A DNA stretch of 64,000 bases from Candidatus Paceibacterota bacterium (GTDB taxonomy: Bacteria; Actinomycetota; Actinomycetes; Nanopelagicales; Nanopelagicaceae): positions 884,322 to 948,321 of the forward strand of contig DATKUL010000002.1 of assembly GCA_035530615.1 (NCBI GenBank), written 5' to 3'. Of the stretch, positions 16,879 through 25,416 are shown piece after piece. Numbering within the stretch: the first letter of the stretch is position 1; every line of letters starts with the position of its first letter. The notes beneath the pieces are model-generated. The model was not told where the DNA came from. It did not search any database and saw only the letters and a program-made list of their open reading frames with translations. Position numbers and translations under genes: made by a program.

Positions 16879-17156
16879 CCCTGCCCCGAAAGGATCTGAG
16901 GGATCGAATTGTAAAGATTCTCGGTGTACCCCACCATAAGGCCCAACATCCAATGACCAAGCAAGAGCAGAACGAGGCCGATCGCCACGAGTTTGGGCAG
17001 GAACGTCAGGGTGGACTCCTGGATAGAGGTGACCACCTGAAAAAGTGAGATGGCCAGCCCCACGAGCAGACTCACCACCAGCACCGGGCCCGCTAGTTTG
17101 GTGATCAGGACCAGCGCCTGGGAGGCAAGGTTGAGAACAGTGGTGTCGGTCATCAA
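16875..17156 (-). CDS. fliQ: Flagellar export-gate protein FliQ
   Basis: FliQ is 93 residues with two membrane helices and the family core GPVLVVSLLVGLAISLFQVV followed by TSIQESTLTFLPKLVAI. The protein packs around the FliP-FliR core of the flagellar type III gate. It starts one base after the fliP stop and overlaps fliR by 4 bp. Length and hydrophobic pattern are standard. Confidence 0.95.
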   Translation of the reverse strand: MMTDTTVLNLASQALVLITKLAGPVLVVSLLVGLAISLFQVVTSIQESTLTFLPKLVAIGLVLLLLGHWMLGLMVGYTENLYNSIPQILSGQG

Positions 17157-17157
17157 C

Positions 17158-17844
17158 TCAACGGTTGAACGAGATTAAGAGGGAATGAACCACCAGCGAC
17201 CACCCGTTGACCAGTACGAAAAGGAGAATCTTGAACGGAAGGGCAATCAGAGTTGGCGGCAACATATACATACCCATCGACATCATGATCGCCGACACCA
17301 CCAGATCGATGACCATGAAGGGAATGAAGATCATAAATCCGATTAGAAAAGCCGTCTGAATCTCCGAGAGCACGAATGCTGGGATAATGGTGGTCAGAGG
17401 CAACGACTCGGGATCCTTGGCGTTCTCGCGACTGTAGGACGTGAAGAGAGCAAGTTCCTTCTTATGGGTCTGCTTGAGCATCCACTCTTTAAGTGGAACC
17501 TCACCGAGTGCGATCGCCTGGGTGGCCGAGATCTTTCCGTGCGTGTAGGGCTGAATGGCCACACGATCAATTGCCGCTGTCACCGGAGCCATAATGAAGA
17601 GCGTGAGAATCAAGGCCAGACCGGCAAGTACCTGGTTCGGAGGAACGGCCTGTGTTCCCAGCGCGTTACGGGTGAGGGAGAGCACGATGAACACACGGGG
17701 AAATGCCGTCATCAGCACCAGCACTGACGGCGCTATGGACAGAACCGTCAGCGTGATGATGATGAGCACCGAGGTCGAGGGATCGCTCAACCCACTGATG
17801 TCCACATTCAGGTCCGAGCCCGCAGCCACCAACCCCTGCGTCAT
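17158..17844 (-). CDS. fliP: Flagellar export-gate protein FliP
   Basis: The 228-residue protein has the FliP signatures LMTAFPRVFIVLSLTRNALG and LAGLALILTLFIMAPV near the N-terminal half and FVLSEIQTAFLIGFMIFIPF with DLVVSAIMMSMGMYMLPP near the end. FliP forms the pentameric core of the export pore. It begins 69 bp after fliO, the largest gap inside this part of the operon; a nearby ATG in the same frame is not available, so the start at 17844 is preferred. A cleavable signal peptide, seen in many FliP proteins, is not obvious. Confidence 0.95.
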   Translation of the reverse strand: MTQGLVAAGSDLNVDISGLSDPSTSVLIIITLTVLSIAPSVLVLMTAFPRVFIVLSLTRNALGTQAVPPNQVLAGLALILTLFIMAPVTAAIDRVAIQPYTHGKISATQAIALGEVPLKEWMLKQTHKKELALFTSYSRENAKDPESLPLTTIIPAFVLSEIQTAFLIGFMIFIPFMVIDLVVSAIMMSMGMYMLPPTLIALPFKILLFVLVNGWSLVVHSLLISFNR

Positions 17845-17913
17845 GCTTCAAACCTGGAAGATTCTGAAAACTTTAACGGCATGTGCACTCTCGATCGGAG
17901 CACCCGAGCACTC

Positions 17914-18321
17914 TTAGTGTCGGACAGTGATCTCCCGTAGATGGTCTATGAAGGCATCCCATGCCCTAGGAGCGTCTCCCCTAATACCTGGCACCGTCCC
18001 TGGTGCGAGGAGTTGATCCTTGTCCTGACCCACAATTTCGGTTCTGCCGGTTAGCCACTCATCCTCATTAAGTTCGGCCAGCATGGTCATCTGCGCAGCA
18101 GTCTGGCCCAGCAGGAACGTCCGTTGCGCCACCTGAACAACGACCAACGAGACGTTTTTGCCCAGAGAGCGGCGTGAAACCACGTCAATGCGGCCCGCCT
18201 TTGAACCGAACTGTGGGCTGCCCTGCCACTTGCGGCCAAATCGAGCCAATACGATGAGCAGGCCGATGATCAGGCCGAGAACTAAGAGCATGCGCCCAAA
18301 GGCCAAGAACGTAGCCCCCAT
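17914..18321 (-). CDS. fliO: FliO-type flagellar biosynthesis protein
   Basis: The 135-residue protein has one N-terminal membrane helix (FGRMLLVLGLIIGLLIVLAR) followed by a basic stretch and the small cytoplasmic domain typical of FliO (VVSRRSLGKNVSLVVVQVAQ, then RTFLLGQTAAQMTMLAEL). FliO helps FliP assemble. It lies 3 bp after fliN and before fliP, the normal order. The C-terminal 50 residues are not conserved. Confidence 0.88.
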   Translation of the reverse strand: MGATFLAFGRMLLVLGLIIGLLIVLARFGRKWQGSPQFGSKAGRIDVVSRRSLGKNVSLVVVQVAQRTFLLGQTAAQMTMLAELNEDEWLTGRTEIVGQDKDQLLAPGTVPGIRGDAPRAWDAFIDHLREITVRH

Positions 18322-18324
18322 AGA

Positions 18325-18633
18325 CTAGATGGCCTTGTCCGAGACGATCTCGGTGATACGTACGCCGTACTCGTCGCCGACTTCGACCACCTCTCCACGG
18401 GCAAGCACAACCTCTCGATTCAATACAATCTCGATCGGCGCACCGACCGCCTGGTCGAGTTCAATGACATGTCCCGGGCGTAGCGCGCTCAACTCGCCAA
18501 AAGAGAGCCGGGTCTTACCGATCCACGCCGACACCTCGACCGACACGTTGCGAAATTGAGCTTCGCGCACACGCAAACTCGCGTCATCAGAAATCTCGAC
18601 CGTCGGCGGTGTGGGTTCGTTCGCAGTCTTCAC
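18325..18633 (-). CDS. fliN: Flagellar C-ring protein FliN
   Basis: This 102-residue protein is mostly one SpoA/FliN domain: NVSVEVSAWIGKTRLSFGEL, then LRPGHVIELDQAVGAPIEIV and EVVEVGDEYGVRITEI. It forms the lower C-ring with FliM and docks FliH. There is no CheC-like domain as found in the longer FliY. It overlaps fliM by 4 bp. Confidence 0.95.
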   Translation of the reverse strand: MKTANEPTPPTVEISDDASLRVREAQFRNVSVEVSAWIGKTRLSFGELSALRPGHVIELDQAVGAPIEIVLNREVVLARGEVVEVGDEYGVRITEIVSDKAI

Positions 18634-19520
18634 TTGGTGACCTCTTCTTTAATTTGGCACGCCTTGTGCACTCCTGAACTACACATGTCCGCCAGAGCGA
18701 CAAGAAGTCCCTCCGCACGAACCTCCAGCGGTCGACCCTTGGGATGACCAAGGCCCAGGCTGTCACCCACTCGAAGGGTAAGCAACTCCGCAGGAGTAGT
18801 CACGAAACTCGGAAACTGAAACACGACATCCAGGGGAACTTCCAACAGACGGCGACGGGTGGCGCTTGCGAGGATACTCTCCTGGCCATCGTCACCAGGC
18901 ATGCCCCTAGCCTGCAGACCGTCGATGAGCATCCGCACCATGGGAAACGGCAGGCAGATCAACGCTTCACGAATGGGTCGGGTCGCCACTGCGAGGGACA
19001 TGCGTACCGCCATGCACATCTCCGACGGCGATGCCACCGAGACAAACTGGATGTTGCCCTCTTGTGCCTCAAGTAACGGATAGGTGGTGTGGATTCGCGC
19101 CAACGCCCGACTCAATTCACCGATGAGATCCTCGATGATGGAGGCAAAGAAGGCCTTATCGATCTCGGTGGGAATGCGACCGGAGAAATCATCTTCACCC
19201 GAGCCGGCTAGGCGCAGATCAACCAAGGCTAGGGCTTCCTCAGTTGGAATCGTCACAAGGGCTCGACCGACGAGAGGAGGCAAGGAGAACGTGAAAAAAT
19301 ACATGTCGTGTTCAAGCTCTGTGACCAGATCCCGCCAGGTCACCTGGTCCAACTTCACCAACTCGAAGGTACAAGGCTGGCGTAGTGTCGAGGTGAGTTT
19401 CTGGGTCGCCGAGCGGGTGAACGCCTCCAGCAACCCTTCTATAGCCTGAAGATCGACGCGCTCGAGCAGGTCGGTGCGTCGAAAGTCATGGCTTCGTACG
19501 ACTTTGGCAGACTCGGGCAT
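18630..19520 (-). CDS. fliM: Flagellar switch protein FliM without CheY-binding N-terminus
   Basis: From the ATG at 19520, preceded by GGAGAGGA, the product is 296 residues. The upstream open extension to 19688 overlaps motB and is not used. Middle (SLPPLVGRALVTIPTEEALA) and C-terminal SpoA domains (PLDVVFQFPSFVTTPAELLT) are as in FliM. The family normally begins with a LSQxEIDALL peptide that binds phospho-CheY, followed by a long linker; here the protein starts only nine residues before SHDFRRTD, so that peptide is absent. The GGxG-type switching loop is also not obvious. No che genes are in the window. Confidence 0.9.
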   Translation of the reverse strand: MPESAKVVRSHDFRRTDLLERVDLQAIEGLLEAFTRSATQKLTSTLRQPCTFELVKLDQVTWRDLVTELEHDMYFFTFSLPPLVGRALVTIPTEEALALVDLRLAGSGEDDFSGRIPTEIDKAFFASIIEDLIGELSRALARIHTTYPLLEAQEGNIQFVSVASPSEMCMAVRMSLAVATRPIREALICLPFPMVRMLIDGLQARGMPGDDGQESILASATRRRLLEVPLDVVFQFPSFVTTPAELLTLRVGDSLGLGHPKGRPLEVRAEGLLVALADMCSSGVHKACQIKEEVTK

Positions 19521-19548
19521 TACATCCTCTCCTGCGGCAGCACAGGGT

Positions 19549-20283
19549 TCACTGCCTAAACTTGCTGGTGGGTTTAATAACGATGTTGATGCGTCGATTC
19601 TGAGCCCGTCCTGCAGACGTGGCGTTGGAGACCAGCGGATGATACTGGCCATAGCCCACGAGAATGACCCTATTCGGGTCCACGCCATCGACCTCGGTCA
19701 TGCGCACCACGACCGTACTGGCCCGAGCAGCCGACAGGGCCCAATTGTTCGCGTAGAGTCCCGAGATGGGCCGGTTATCCGTGTAGCCGGCGACCTCGAT
19801 CGCATTGGGAAATCTTTTGAGCACCTGCGCCGAAGTATCGACGATCTGAGCGCCGACCGGTGATAGATCCGCCGAAGCCGTCTCAAAGAAGGTGGAGTCA
19901 GAGACTAGACCCTCCACCAATCCTGATGAATTGATGGCGAAAGTGACGTTGCCGAGTAGCCCCTGAGCATCGAGCGCGGAACTCAATTCGCGCTCTAGCT
20001 GTTGGAATCCACTGGTGGACATCACGCCCGGAGCCGGCTTGTCGTGGACCTTGGTAGTTCCGTGCGGCACGTCCGAGCGAACAGCACGTGTCACGGACTG
20101 CTTAAATTCCTCATATTTGGCCTCGTTAACCTTTGACAGGGCGAAGAGCACAATGAAGAGAACAAGCAGCAGGGTGATCATGTCCGCATAGGTGAGAAGC
20201 CATCTCTCCGAATTATCCAATTGGTGCACTCCCTCGCGAATCCTCTGACCGTCGTTTGGCTCGGCAATATTCAGTTTTTCCAT
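19549..20283 (-). CDS. motB: Flagellar stator protein MotB
   Basis: The 244-residue protein has one N-terminal membrane helix with the proton-binding aspartate D34 in LLTYADMITLLLVLF, a plug/linker region and a C-terminal OmpA-like peptidoglycan-binding domain (NAIEVAGYTDNRPISGLYAN, then NWALSAARASTVVVRM and GYGQYHPL). It anchors the stator to the wall and carries the ion path with MotA. It follows motA by 18 bp. The YAD sequence suits a proton-type stator, but ion choice cannot be settled from this alone. Confidence 0.96.
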   Translation of the reverse strand: MEKLNIAEPNDGQRIREGVHQLDNSERWLLTYADMITLLLVLFIVLFALSKVNEAKYEEFKQSVTRAVRSDVPHGTTKVHDKPAPGVMSTSGFQQLERELSSALDAQGLLGNVTFAINSSGLVEGLVSDSTFFETASADLSPVGAQIVDTSAQVLKRFPNAIEVAGYTDNRPISGLYANNWALSAARASTVVVRMTEVDGVDPNRVILVGYGQYHPLVSNATSAGRAQNRRINIVIKPTSKFRQ

Positions 20284-20301
20284 TGTCCTCCCCTGAGCTA
20301 C

Positions 20302-21087
20302 TCACGCCGCAGCTTCGGAATCTTCTACCGCAGGCCGAGGTGCCACCTCTTCACGCTCGGACGGTGCCAAATATGCCTCCAAGCGGTCCTTCAACTCCCG
20401 CGTCGAGGCGTTCAGTTGCATGGTAAGAAGTCCCACCACCACCATCTCTCGATAGGTGATCTCCTCTTCGGTGAGACGATGGAGTTTGTTGGAAATTGGC
20501 AGCCATACAGAGTTGGCCAACAATACGCCCCAGAGCGTGGCGGTGAAGGCGGTTGCGATGTGCGAACCGAGTTTGTCCGGCTCACTCAATTGACCGAGCA
20601 CTCCGATCAAGCCAATGACCGTCCCAATGATGCCAAAAGTTGGGGAGTATCCGGCCATATCGGAAAAAAACTTAGTCGCCGTCCGGTGGCGGTCACGGAG
20701 CCCGTCGATCTCGGCGACCAGTAGTACACGCACCCGCTCGGAATCCGACGTCGAGATGATGAGCTGGATCCCCTTTTTCATGAAGGCATCATCAGTTTGA
20801 AGCTCTTCAAGAATGAGGGGGTTCGAGCGAGCTTCCTTCGCCATAGCCAGCAGCGTCTCAATCGTCTCGCGCGTTTTGGGCCCCTTATTGGGCTTGAATA
20901 CGATCAGCAATGCCTTGGGAAGTGGTCGCAACTGGCGCAACCCAAACCCGGCCATCGCGGCACCCATCGACCCGCCCACAACAATGATCATCGACGAGAG
21001 TTTGAAGAGCGATCCAATATCGCCGCGATCCATCGCCATCGAGCCAATAATCGCGAAGAGAGAGGCGAGAATTCCAATCGGGGTCAT
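20302..21087 (-). CDS. motA: Flagellar stator protein MotA
   Basis: MotA has 261 residues and four membrane helices. Family marks are the TM3 region PTFGIIGTVIGLIGVLGQLS and TM4 TLWGVLLANSVWLPISNKL, with the charged cytoplasmic loop between helices 2 and 3 that contacts FliG. The gene overlaps the flbD stop by 4 bp and precedes motB. The C-terminal tail is rich in Glu and Pro. Confidence 0.96.
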   Translation of the reverse strand: MTPIGILASLFAIIGSMAMDRGDIGSLFKLSSMIIVVGGSMGAAMAGFGLRQLRPLPKALLIVFKPNKGPKTRETIETLLAMAKEARSNPLILEELQTDDAFMKKGIQLIISTSDSERVRVLLVAEIDGLRDRHRTATKFFSDMAGYSPTFGIIGTVIGLIGVLGQLSEPDKLGSHIATAFTATLWGVLLANSVWLPISNKLHRLTEEEITYREMVVVGLLTMQLNASTRELKDRLEAYLAPSEREEVAPRPAVEDSEAAA

Positions 21088-21356
21088 TGTTCTCTCACCT
21101 GAGTCAATCTCGTCACGCCTGGTGACGACCCATCCGGACGCGGTGTCGCGCTCGGACCCTGAAAGACGCGACGGAACAACTCCACCTTCTCGGCACGAAT
21201 CATTTCAACAACACTGAGCGGGTCGTTAGCTACGACAATATGACCGCCATCCAGCATGTAGATCGCGGACTGCTCCCCTGCGGCATGTTCCACCCGAGCA
21301 AGCAAGTCCTCGTTGAGGTGCATCATCGACCCATCAAGTCGCTTGACTTCGATCAC
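21084..21356 (-). CDS. flbD: FlbD family flagellar protein
   Basis: The first 60 residues match the short FlbD family of Gram-positive and other flagellar operons (MIEVKRLDGSMMHLNEDLLA, then MLDGGHIVVANDPLSVVEMI). It keeps the family position between flgE and motA, overlapping motA by 4 bp. The 30-residue Pro/Gly tail is extra. Function is poorly known. This is not the Caulobacter FlbD transcription activator, which only shares the name. Confidence 0.9.
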   Translation of the reverse strand: MIEVKRLDGSMMHLNEDLLARVEHAAGEQSAIYMLDGGHIVVANDPLSVVEMIRAEKVELFRRVFQGPSATPRPDGSSPGVTRLTQVREQ

Positions 21357-21396
21357 GCTGGCTCCGCTCTCGCACGGTACGGGAGGATAAGGAAAA

Positions 21397-22671
21397 CTAC
21401 GGCATCCGCATCAGGGATTGCAGCGTGGAGTCAGTAGTGGCGATCACCTTGGTATTGGCCTGATACGCGGTCTGCGCCTGGATCAAATGGGTGAGTTCGG
21501 TGGCCAGGTCGACGTTGGAGCCAATGACTGCCCCGCCCTGCAGCGTGGCAAAACCGTTGGAACCGGGCTGACCGTACTGGGCGATGCCCGAGGCGACCGT
21601 GGAGGTGAAGTACGTCTGACCCATATTAGCCAAACCTTCAATATTGGCGAAGCGGGCCAGAGCTACCGTCCCCAAAGCTTTGCTTCCTCCATTGGAGTAA
21701 GCCCCAGTGATCACGCCATTTGACCCGATGGAGTAGGAGTTAAGAGTTCCGGCTGCATTCCCATCTTGAGAAGTCACCATCAACGACTGACTGCTAGCGA
21801 ACTGAGTGACCGCCATCGTCGACCCTACTGGCGGGAAATCGATGGCGGGCTTGGTGGCACCCGACCACGTGTAGTTGCTCGGGTTGTTGTCAATGGCCAA
21901 ACTCGTCTGGGTGGTGCCCACCGCAGTTCCATTCACCGTTGAGAGCTGACCACTGCTGGAGAACACCAGTATCTTGTCAGCGGCCCATAAATTCGCCGCC
22001 GCCCCAGTAACAGTTCCATTCATCGCCCAACTAGTTGCATTTCCGTTGGCATCGACGGTCGGTGTGAACGTCAAGGTGACGGGAACCGGAGAACCGAGTG
22101 AGTCATAAATTGTCGTGGTGATCGTCGCCGGACCCGCTGGGTTCGATGGAAGATTCCCCGTGAGTACGACATTCTGCGTCTGCGTGGCTGGCCCTGTTGA
22201 CCCGAGTTGGATACTCACTGGAGTAAGCGGCGCCGACGTCGGTTGCCCGGGAGTCCATCCCATCACCAGCCCTCCGCTATTGGTTGCCAGGTGACCGTTG
22301 GCGTCGAGTTGCAGATCACCATTCAAGGTGTAAAAGGTCTGACCTTGTTGGCTCACTGTAAGTAGGCCATTTCCCTCAACGGCCACATTGCTGGGGACGC
22401 CAGTTTGAATCACTGAACCTGGTGCGAAATTCATCCTGATTGCTGCGACCTCGACGCCAGAGCCGATCGCCGACGGATTCGTGCTAGCAAGCGTATTGCC
22501 GACTGCTCCCCCGGCGGGCTGAAGTTGCTCGGTCAGCAAGTCGGAAAACTGGATCGTCTGTGAAACATATCCATTGGTCTGCGAGTTTGCGACGTTGTTT
22601 GCGATCGTGTCGAGATAGGTCTGCATAGTGCTGATACCCGAAGCAGCGGCTCCGAGAGAGCGATTGGACAT
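21397..22671 (-). CDS. flgE: Flagellar hook protein FlgE
   Basis: The 424-residue hook-family protein begins MSNRSLGAAASGISTMQTYL with DTIANNVANSQTNGYV (rod/hook NNxANxxTxGY motif) and ends LTHLIQAQTAYQANTKVIAT with a final leucine/methionine-rich helix. The central FlaE and FlgE D2-like domains are present. It is exported by the type III system and assembles the universal joint. flgD, its cap, lies 91 bp upstream. No flgF or flgG gene is in the cluster, so this protein may also be the only long hook/rod family member here. Confidence 0.94.
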   Translation of the reverse strand: MSNRSLGAAASGISTMQTYLDTIANNVANSQTNGYVSQTIQFSDLLTEQLQPAGGAVGNTLASTNPSAIGSGVEVAAIRMNFAPGSVIQTGVPSNVAVEGNGLLTVSQQGQTFYTLNGDLQLDANGHLATNSGGLVMGWTPGQPTSAPLTPVSIQLGSTGPATQTQNVVLTGNLPSNPAGPATITTTIYDSLGSPVPVTLTFTPTVDANGNATSWAMNGTVTGAAANLWAADKILVFSSSGQLSTVNGTAVGTTQTSLAIDNNPSNYTWSGATKPAIDFPPVGSTMAVTQFASSQSLMVTSQDGNAAGTLNSYSIGSNGVITGAYSNGGSKALGTVALARFANIEGLANMGQTYFTSTVASGIAQYGQPGSNGFATLQGGAVIGSNVDLATELTHLIQAQTAYQANTKVIATTDSTLQSLMRMP

Positions 22672-22762
22672 GATGGCTCCTTGGTATTAGTTAGGTAATT
22701 TTGCGGATCGAGTGATTCGGCTATGACATTGGTCGAGAGGGGGATATGAGATCATCGACGAC

Positions 22763-23176
22763 CTAGACGGTCCCAATTTGGGTGACATTAGAAAGGTCCA
22801 TGAGATTTCCGCCAACGTTCAACATGGGACCGGTAGACCCATTGGTGACGCCCGTCACGGTACCGCTGAGCATGCTCCCGTTCGCAGCGATACCCGTTAC
22901 TGGCCGGCCGATAAGGGAAGCAGCGGCACCGATCCTTGACGACAGAGTCATGGTTTGCAGTTGCTGCACCTGCGAGAGTTGGGCAAGCTGGCTCATGAAG
23001 TTTGCCGAGTTGGTCGGATCCATCGGATCTTGATACCGCAGTTCTGCGACGAGCAGACTGAGAAAGGTGTTGGGGTCCAAAAGACTGGCGCTACCAGTCG
23101 AGCTGCCGCTGCTTAAAGCAGCAGTATTCCCAATGGGAACTGTGGAACTATTGACAGGACTGGCCGATATGGTCAT
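22763..23176 (-). CDS. flgD: Hook-cap scaffold protein FlgD
   Basis: FlgD is here only 137 residues, near the short Gram-positive type. It has the conserved N-terminal segment LLDPNTFLSLLVAELRYQDP and MDPTNSANFMSQLAQLSQVQ, and a short small-barrel C-terminus (SLIGRPVTGIAANGSMLSGT). It caps the growing hook. A FliA-type promoter and a leader hairpin lie between it and fliK, so flgD-flgE-flbD-motA-motB may form a transcription unit of its own. Confidence 0.93.
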   Translation of the reverse strand: MTISASPVNSSTVPIGNTAALSSGSSTGSASLLDPNTFLSLLVAELRYQDPMDPTNSANFMSQLAQLSQVQQLQTMTLSSRIGAAASLIGRPVTGIAANGSMLSGTVTGVTNGSTGPMLNVGGNLMDLSNVTQIGTV

Positions 23177-23220
23177 AGAAAAGATCCCTTCGAACTTCTT
23201 CCTTCTTCACTGCGATAACA

Positions 23221-23234
23221 AGGACTCCAGTCCT
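23221..23234 (-). promoter_or_regulatory. GGA-loop hairpin in flgD leader
   Basis: On the minus strand AGGAC-TGGA-GTCCT folds into a 5-bp stem with GGA in the tetraloop, about 17 nt after the predicted transcription start. GGA also recurs before the start codon in AAGAAGGAAG. It could be a CsrA site like those in the flgB and flagellin leaders, but it is not at the extreme 5' end. Confidence 0.4.
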
Positions 23235-23258
23235 GCAGGGGAGATTCGCTCGTTCTCC

Positions 23259-23286
23259 ATAACGACCCATACCCTTCCAAAATTGA
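23259..23286 (-). promoter_or_regulatory. FliA-type promoter upstream of flgD
   Basis: On the minus strand TCAA (23286-23283), 16 nt beginning TTTTGG, then GTCGTTAT (23266-23259). The site lies in the gap between the fliK stop and flgD. The predicted start near 23251 leaves a leader of about 75 nt. Confidence 0.72.
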
Positions 23287-23300
23287 GGGGTGCACGACGT

Positions 23301-24656
23301 TCATAGGACGAGGTGGATCTGACTTGCGGTGAGAACAGGTGAAGGAGGCGGCATCGTGGCCGGTTCGTCCGACAAGAATGCTTCACCACGCACTGCGGTG
23401 GTCGCAGGCCGACCATCTCCCCCAGGTTGAGAACCGGGATCATGGAGCGTGACGTTCACGTTCACACCACCGTGGGATAGCTTCTCCTTGAGTGTGTCAA
23501 CCGCGTTGGCGAGTGCCTCATGCCCCACATGGGTCTGGGGCGTGATCGAAACCTGAAGATCGTTGCCATGCACCGTGACCACCGCTTGAAGTTGACCCAG
23601 TTCGGCCGGTCGCATGGCGATCAGTACCGTGTAACCTCCAGTCCCCTCTGATAACGGTCGCGAAATGGCCCCAGCCAACTCACTCACATCCAGGGAATGA
23701 GGTGTCGATTGAGCCAGGCGAGGGGAGGCACCGAGCACGCCAGCACTCGAGACCAACGCGGAGGTAGGCGAAGCTGGCAATACCGGAGTGTCTAAGAGTT
23801 GAGAGTGTGCCAGGGGCGAGGAGGCCGGCTCGCTCACCGGCTCGGCCAATCGGGATGTGACGCGGACAGATCCGTCACGAAGATGGTGCATCGCGTCAAC
23901 ATCGAGCCCCGTGAGCATCGATTGGGATGCGTGAACCTCTGACACCACTTTAGCAACGTCGTCGTTCTCTGATAGTCCAGAACGTACATGGGTCACCCCC
24001 TGGTCTCTGGTGGAATTCATTAACCTCGTGGTCGAGTTCAATGGCGCAGGTCGATCCTGCGCGCCGACATGCCCCGCCGTTTCACCGACCGCCACCATTT
24101 TCGCCTCAGGAGTCCCCAATGCAACCCCTTGTGTTGACGCCACAGGGGAAAGGGCCATCGTCTGGACCAAGCCAGAGTGCCCCACATCAGGAAGTCTGGA
24201 GGTGTCCACCCCAAGGGGCGAGACCGATAACTTCACATCTTCCTTCCCGACATCAATGGCCACGGCAACCATGGTCTGAGTCGCGCCAGATGGCACCTCA
24301 ATCACTGAGTGAACCGTCATAACAGGAGCAACTGGCGCGGCGTTGGTCATAACCACCGGGACTACCACCGGGACTACCACCGGGACTACCAGCGGCACCA
24401 CCGCCAATGCATCGGCGAGAACAATCTTTTTTGAGCTTGACGCAGGGCGCCCCTGAGAAGATGGCGTGAGGTCATTCGTCGACTTCCCTTTGTCGGAGGT
24501 GTCTGGCGATGTCGACGTCTGCTCGGAGAGAACGTCGGTGAAGGGTTGAGCCGGAGAACTCTGATCGGTGACAGCGGATGTCTGCCCGGGCACAGCCTGC
24601 CGAGTCGGTGTCGCATTCGAGGATGCCGCCAGGACCATGTTAGTTACTGCATTCAT
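23301..24656 (-). CDS. fliK: Hook-length control protein FliK
   Basis: From the ATG at 24656 the protein is 451 residues; the longer open frame to 24782 overlaps the NlpC/P60 gene and is not used. Most of it is low-complexity, Pro-, Thr-, Ser- and Val-rich, as in FliK rulers, with three 12-bp direct repeats coding for Val-Val-Pro-Val. The C-terminal domain (IAMRPAELGQLQAVVTVHGN, then LQVSITPQTHVGHEALANAV) is the Flg_hook domain that contacts FlhB to switch export. Gene order fliK-flgD-flgE is standard. Confidence 0.92.
   Translation of the reverse strand: MNAVTNMVLAASSNATPTRQAVPGQTSAVTDQSSPAQPFTDVLSEQTSTSPDTSDKGKSTNDLTPSSQGRPASSSKKIVLADALAVVPLVVPVVVPVVVPVVMTNAAPVAPVMTVHSVIEVPSGATQTMVAVAIDVGKEDVKLSVSPLGVDTSRLPDVGHSGLVQTMALSPVASTQGVALGTPEAKMVAVGETAGHVGAQDRPAPLNSTTRLMNSTRDQGVTHVRSGLSENDDVAKVVSEVHASQSMLTGLDVDAMHHLRDGSVRVTSRLAEPVSEPASSPLAHSQLLDTPVLPASPTSALVSSAGVLGASPRLAQSTPHSLDVSELAGAISRPLSEGTGGYTVLIAMRPAELGQLQAVVTVHGNDLQVSITPQTHVGHEALANAVDTLKEKLSHGGVNVNVTLHDPGSQPGGDGRPATTAVRGEAFLSDEPATMPPPSPVLTASQIHLVL
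24353..24388. repeat. Three 12-bp tandem repeats inside fliK
   Basis: Three exact copies of CCACCGGGACTA follow each other, in phase with the fliK codons, encoding a Val/Pro repeat. Copy-number change would lengthen or shorten the FliK ruler by four residues per unit. Confidence 0.85.
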
Positions 24657-24687
24657 GCGTACATCTCCACTATCAGGTGATTGCCCA

Positions 24688-25416
24688 TTACAGCCCCGCC
24701 AGCACACGACGAATAGCCACGATCGTTCCGGCACTCGAGACCGAATGCACTTGGACGGAGGTTCCCGTATACGGGGCGTCAATCATTTCTCCATTGCCGA
24801 CATAGATACCCACATGACCTGGAGCGCCGGCCGTGCCGTCGGAGCCGGCAAAAAAGATTAAGTCGCCCGATCGGGCGTTACTCAATGATGCCACGGGGGT
24901 ACCGCCCACCGCCTGCACTTGGCTCGTACGAGGCACGGTGATTCCCAACTGGGCGTAGACGTATTGGACAAAGCCCGAACAGTCGAAACCCCTCGGCGTG
25001 CTGCCACCCCAAACGTAAGGAGTTCCTTCAAAGCGAAGTGCCGTGTTCACCACATCTGCCCCGGTGGTTCCATCGGCTATAGATCCCATCGTGTTCGGGG
25101 TGGGAATACTGGTCAAGGTGCTAGGTAAACCAGCACTCTGATGGGTGGAGAGGAGAAGAGCGATCTGGCTAATCTCTGCCGCCGAACCATCAGTCGGCAA
25201 GAGCGCGCCGTTCACAGTGGGAGTCCCACTGCCGAGATAGCCGATGAAAAGACCACCGCCGGCCGTCGAGAGATCGTTCCTCGCCCGAGTCAAAGTTGTG
25301 GCGAACGAATCTGCCTGAAGACCTGATGAAGGGCGAGCGGCTGGCAACGCAGCGGCGATCTGCATCTGGCTCAGGATCTGCTGGATCGCGGCCAACTCCA
25401 CCGAACCGCTTGTCAT
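24688..25416 (-). CDS. NlpC/P60 peptidoglycan hydrolase of the flagellar operon
   Basis: This 242-residue protein has a C-terminal NlpC/P60 domain of about 110 residues with catalytic Cys in FDCSGFVQYVY and His in PGHVGIYVG, and the family's GTPYVWGG start. The N-terminal 130 residues are Ala/Ser/Thr-rich with no Sec signal, as expected for a substrate of the flagellar export apparatus. It sits between fliJ (4-bp overlap) and fliK. The place and domain suggest it does the wall-cutting job of FlgJ, opening a hole for the rod; FlgJ itself is missing. Confidence 0.88.
   Translation of the reverse strand: MTSGSVELAAIQQILSQMQIAAALPAARPSSGLQADSFATTLTRARNDLSTAGGGLFIGYLGSGTPTVNGALLPTDGSAAEISQIALLLSTHQSAGLPSTLTSIPTPNTMGSIADGTTGADVVNTALRFEGTPYVWGGSTPRGFDCSGFVQYVYAQLGITVPRTSQVQAVGGTPVASLSNARSGDLIFFAGSDGTAGAPGHVGIYVGNGEMIDAPYTGTSVQVHSVSSAGTIVAIRRVLAGL

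Noticed and set aside
16879..16953. N-terminal extension of FliR
   Set aside because: The extension lies inside fliQ; the ATGA overlap start at 16878 gives the normal FliR N-terminus. The same reasoning trims FlhB, FliM, FliK, FliG, FliD, flagellin and AccD.
22672..22762. FliA-type promoter before flgE
   Set aside because: CTCGACC and AGCCGAATC blocks are present, but the spacing does not match the 16-nt rule of the other sites.
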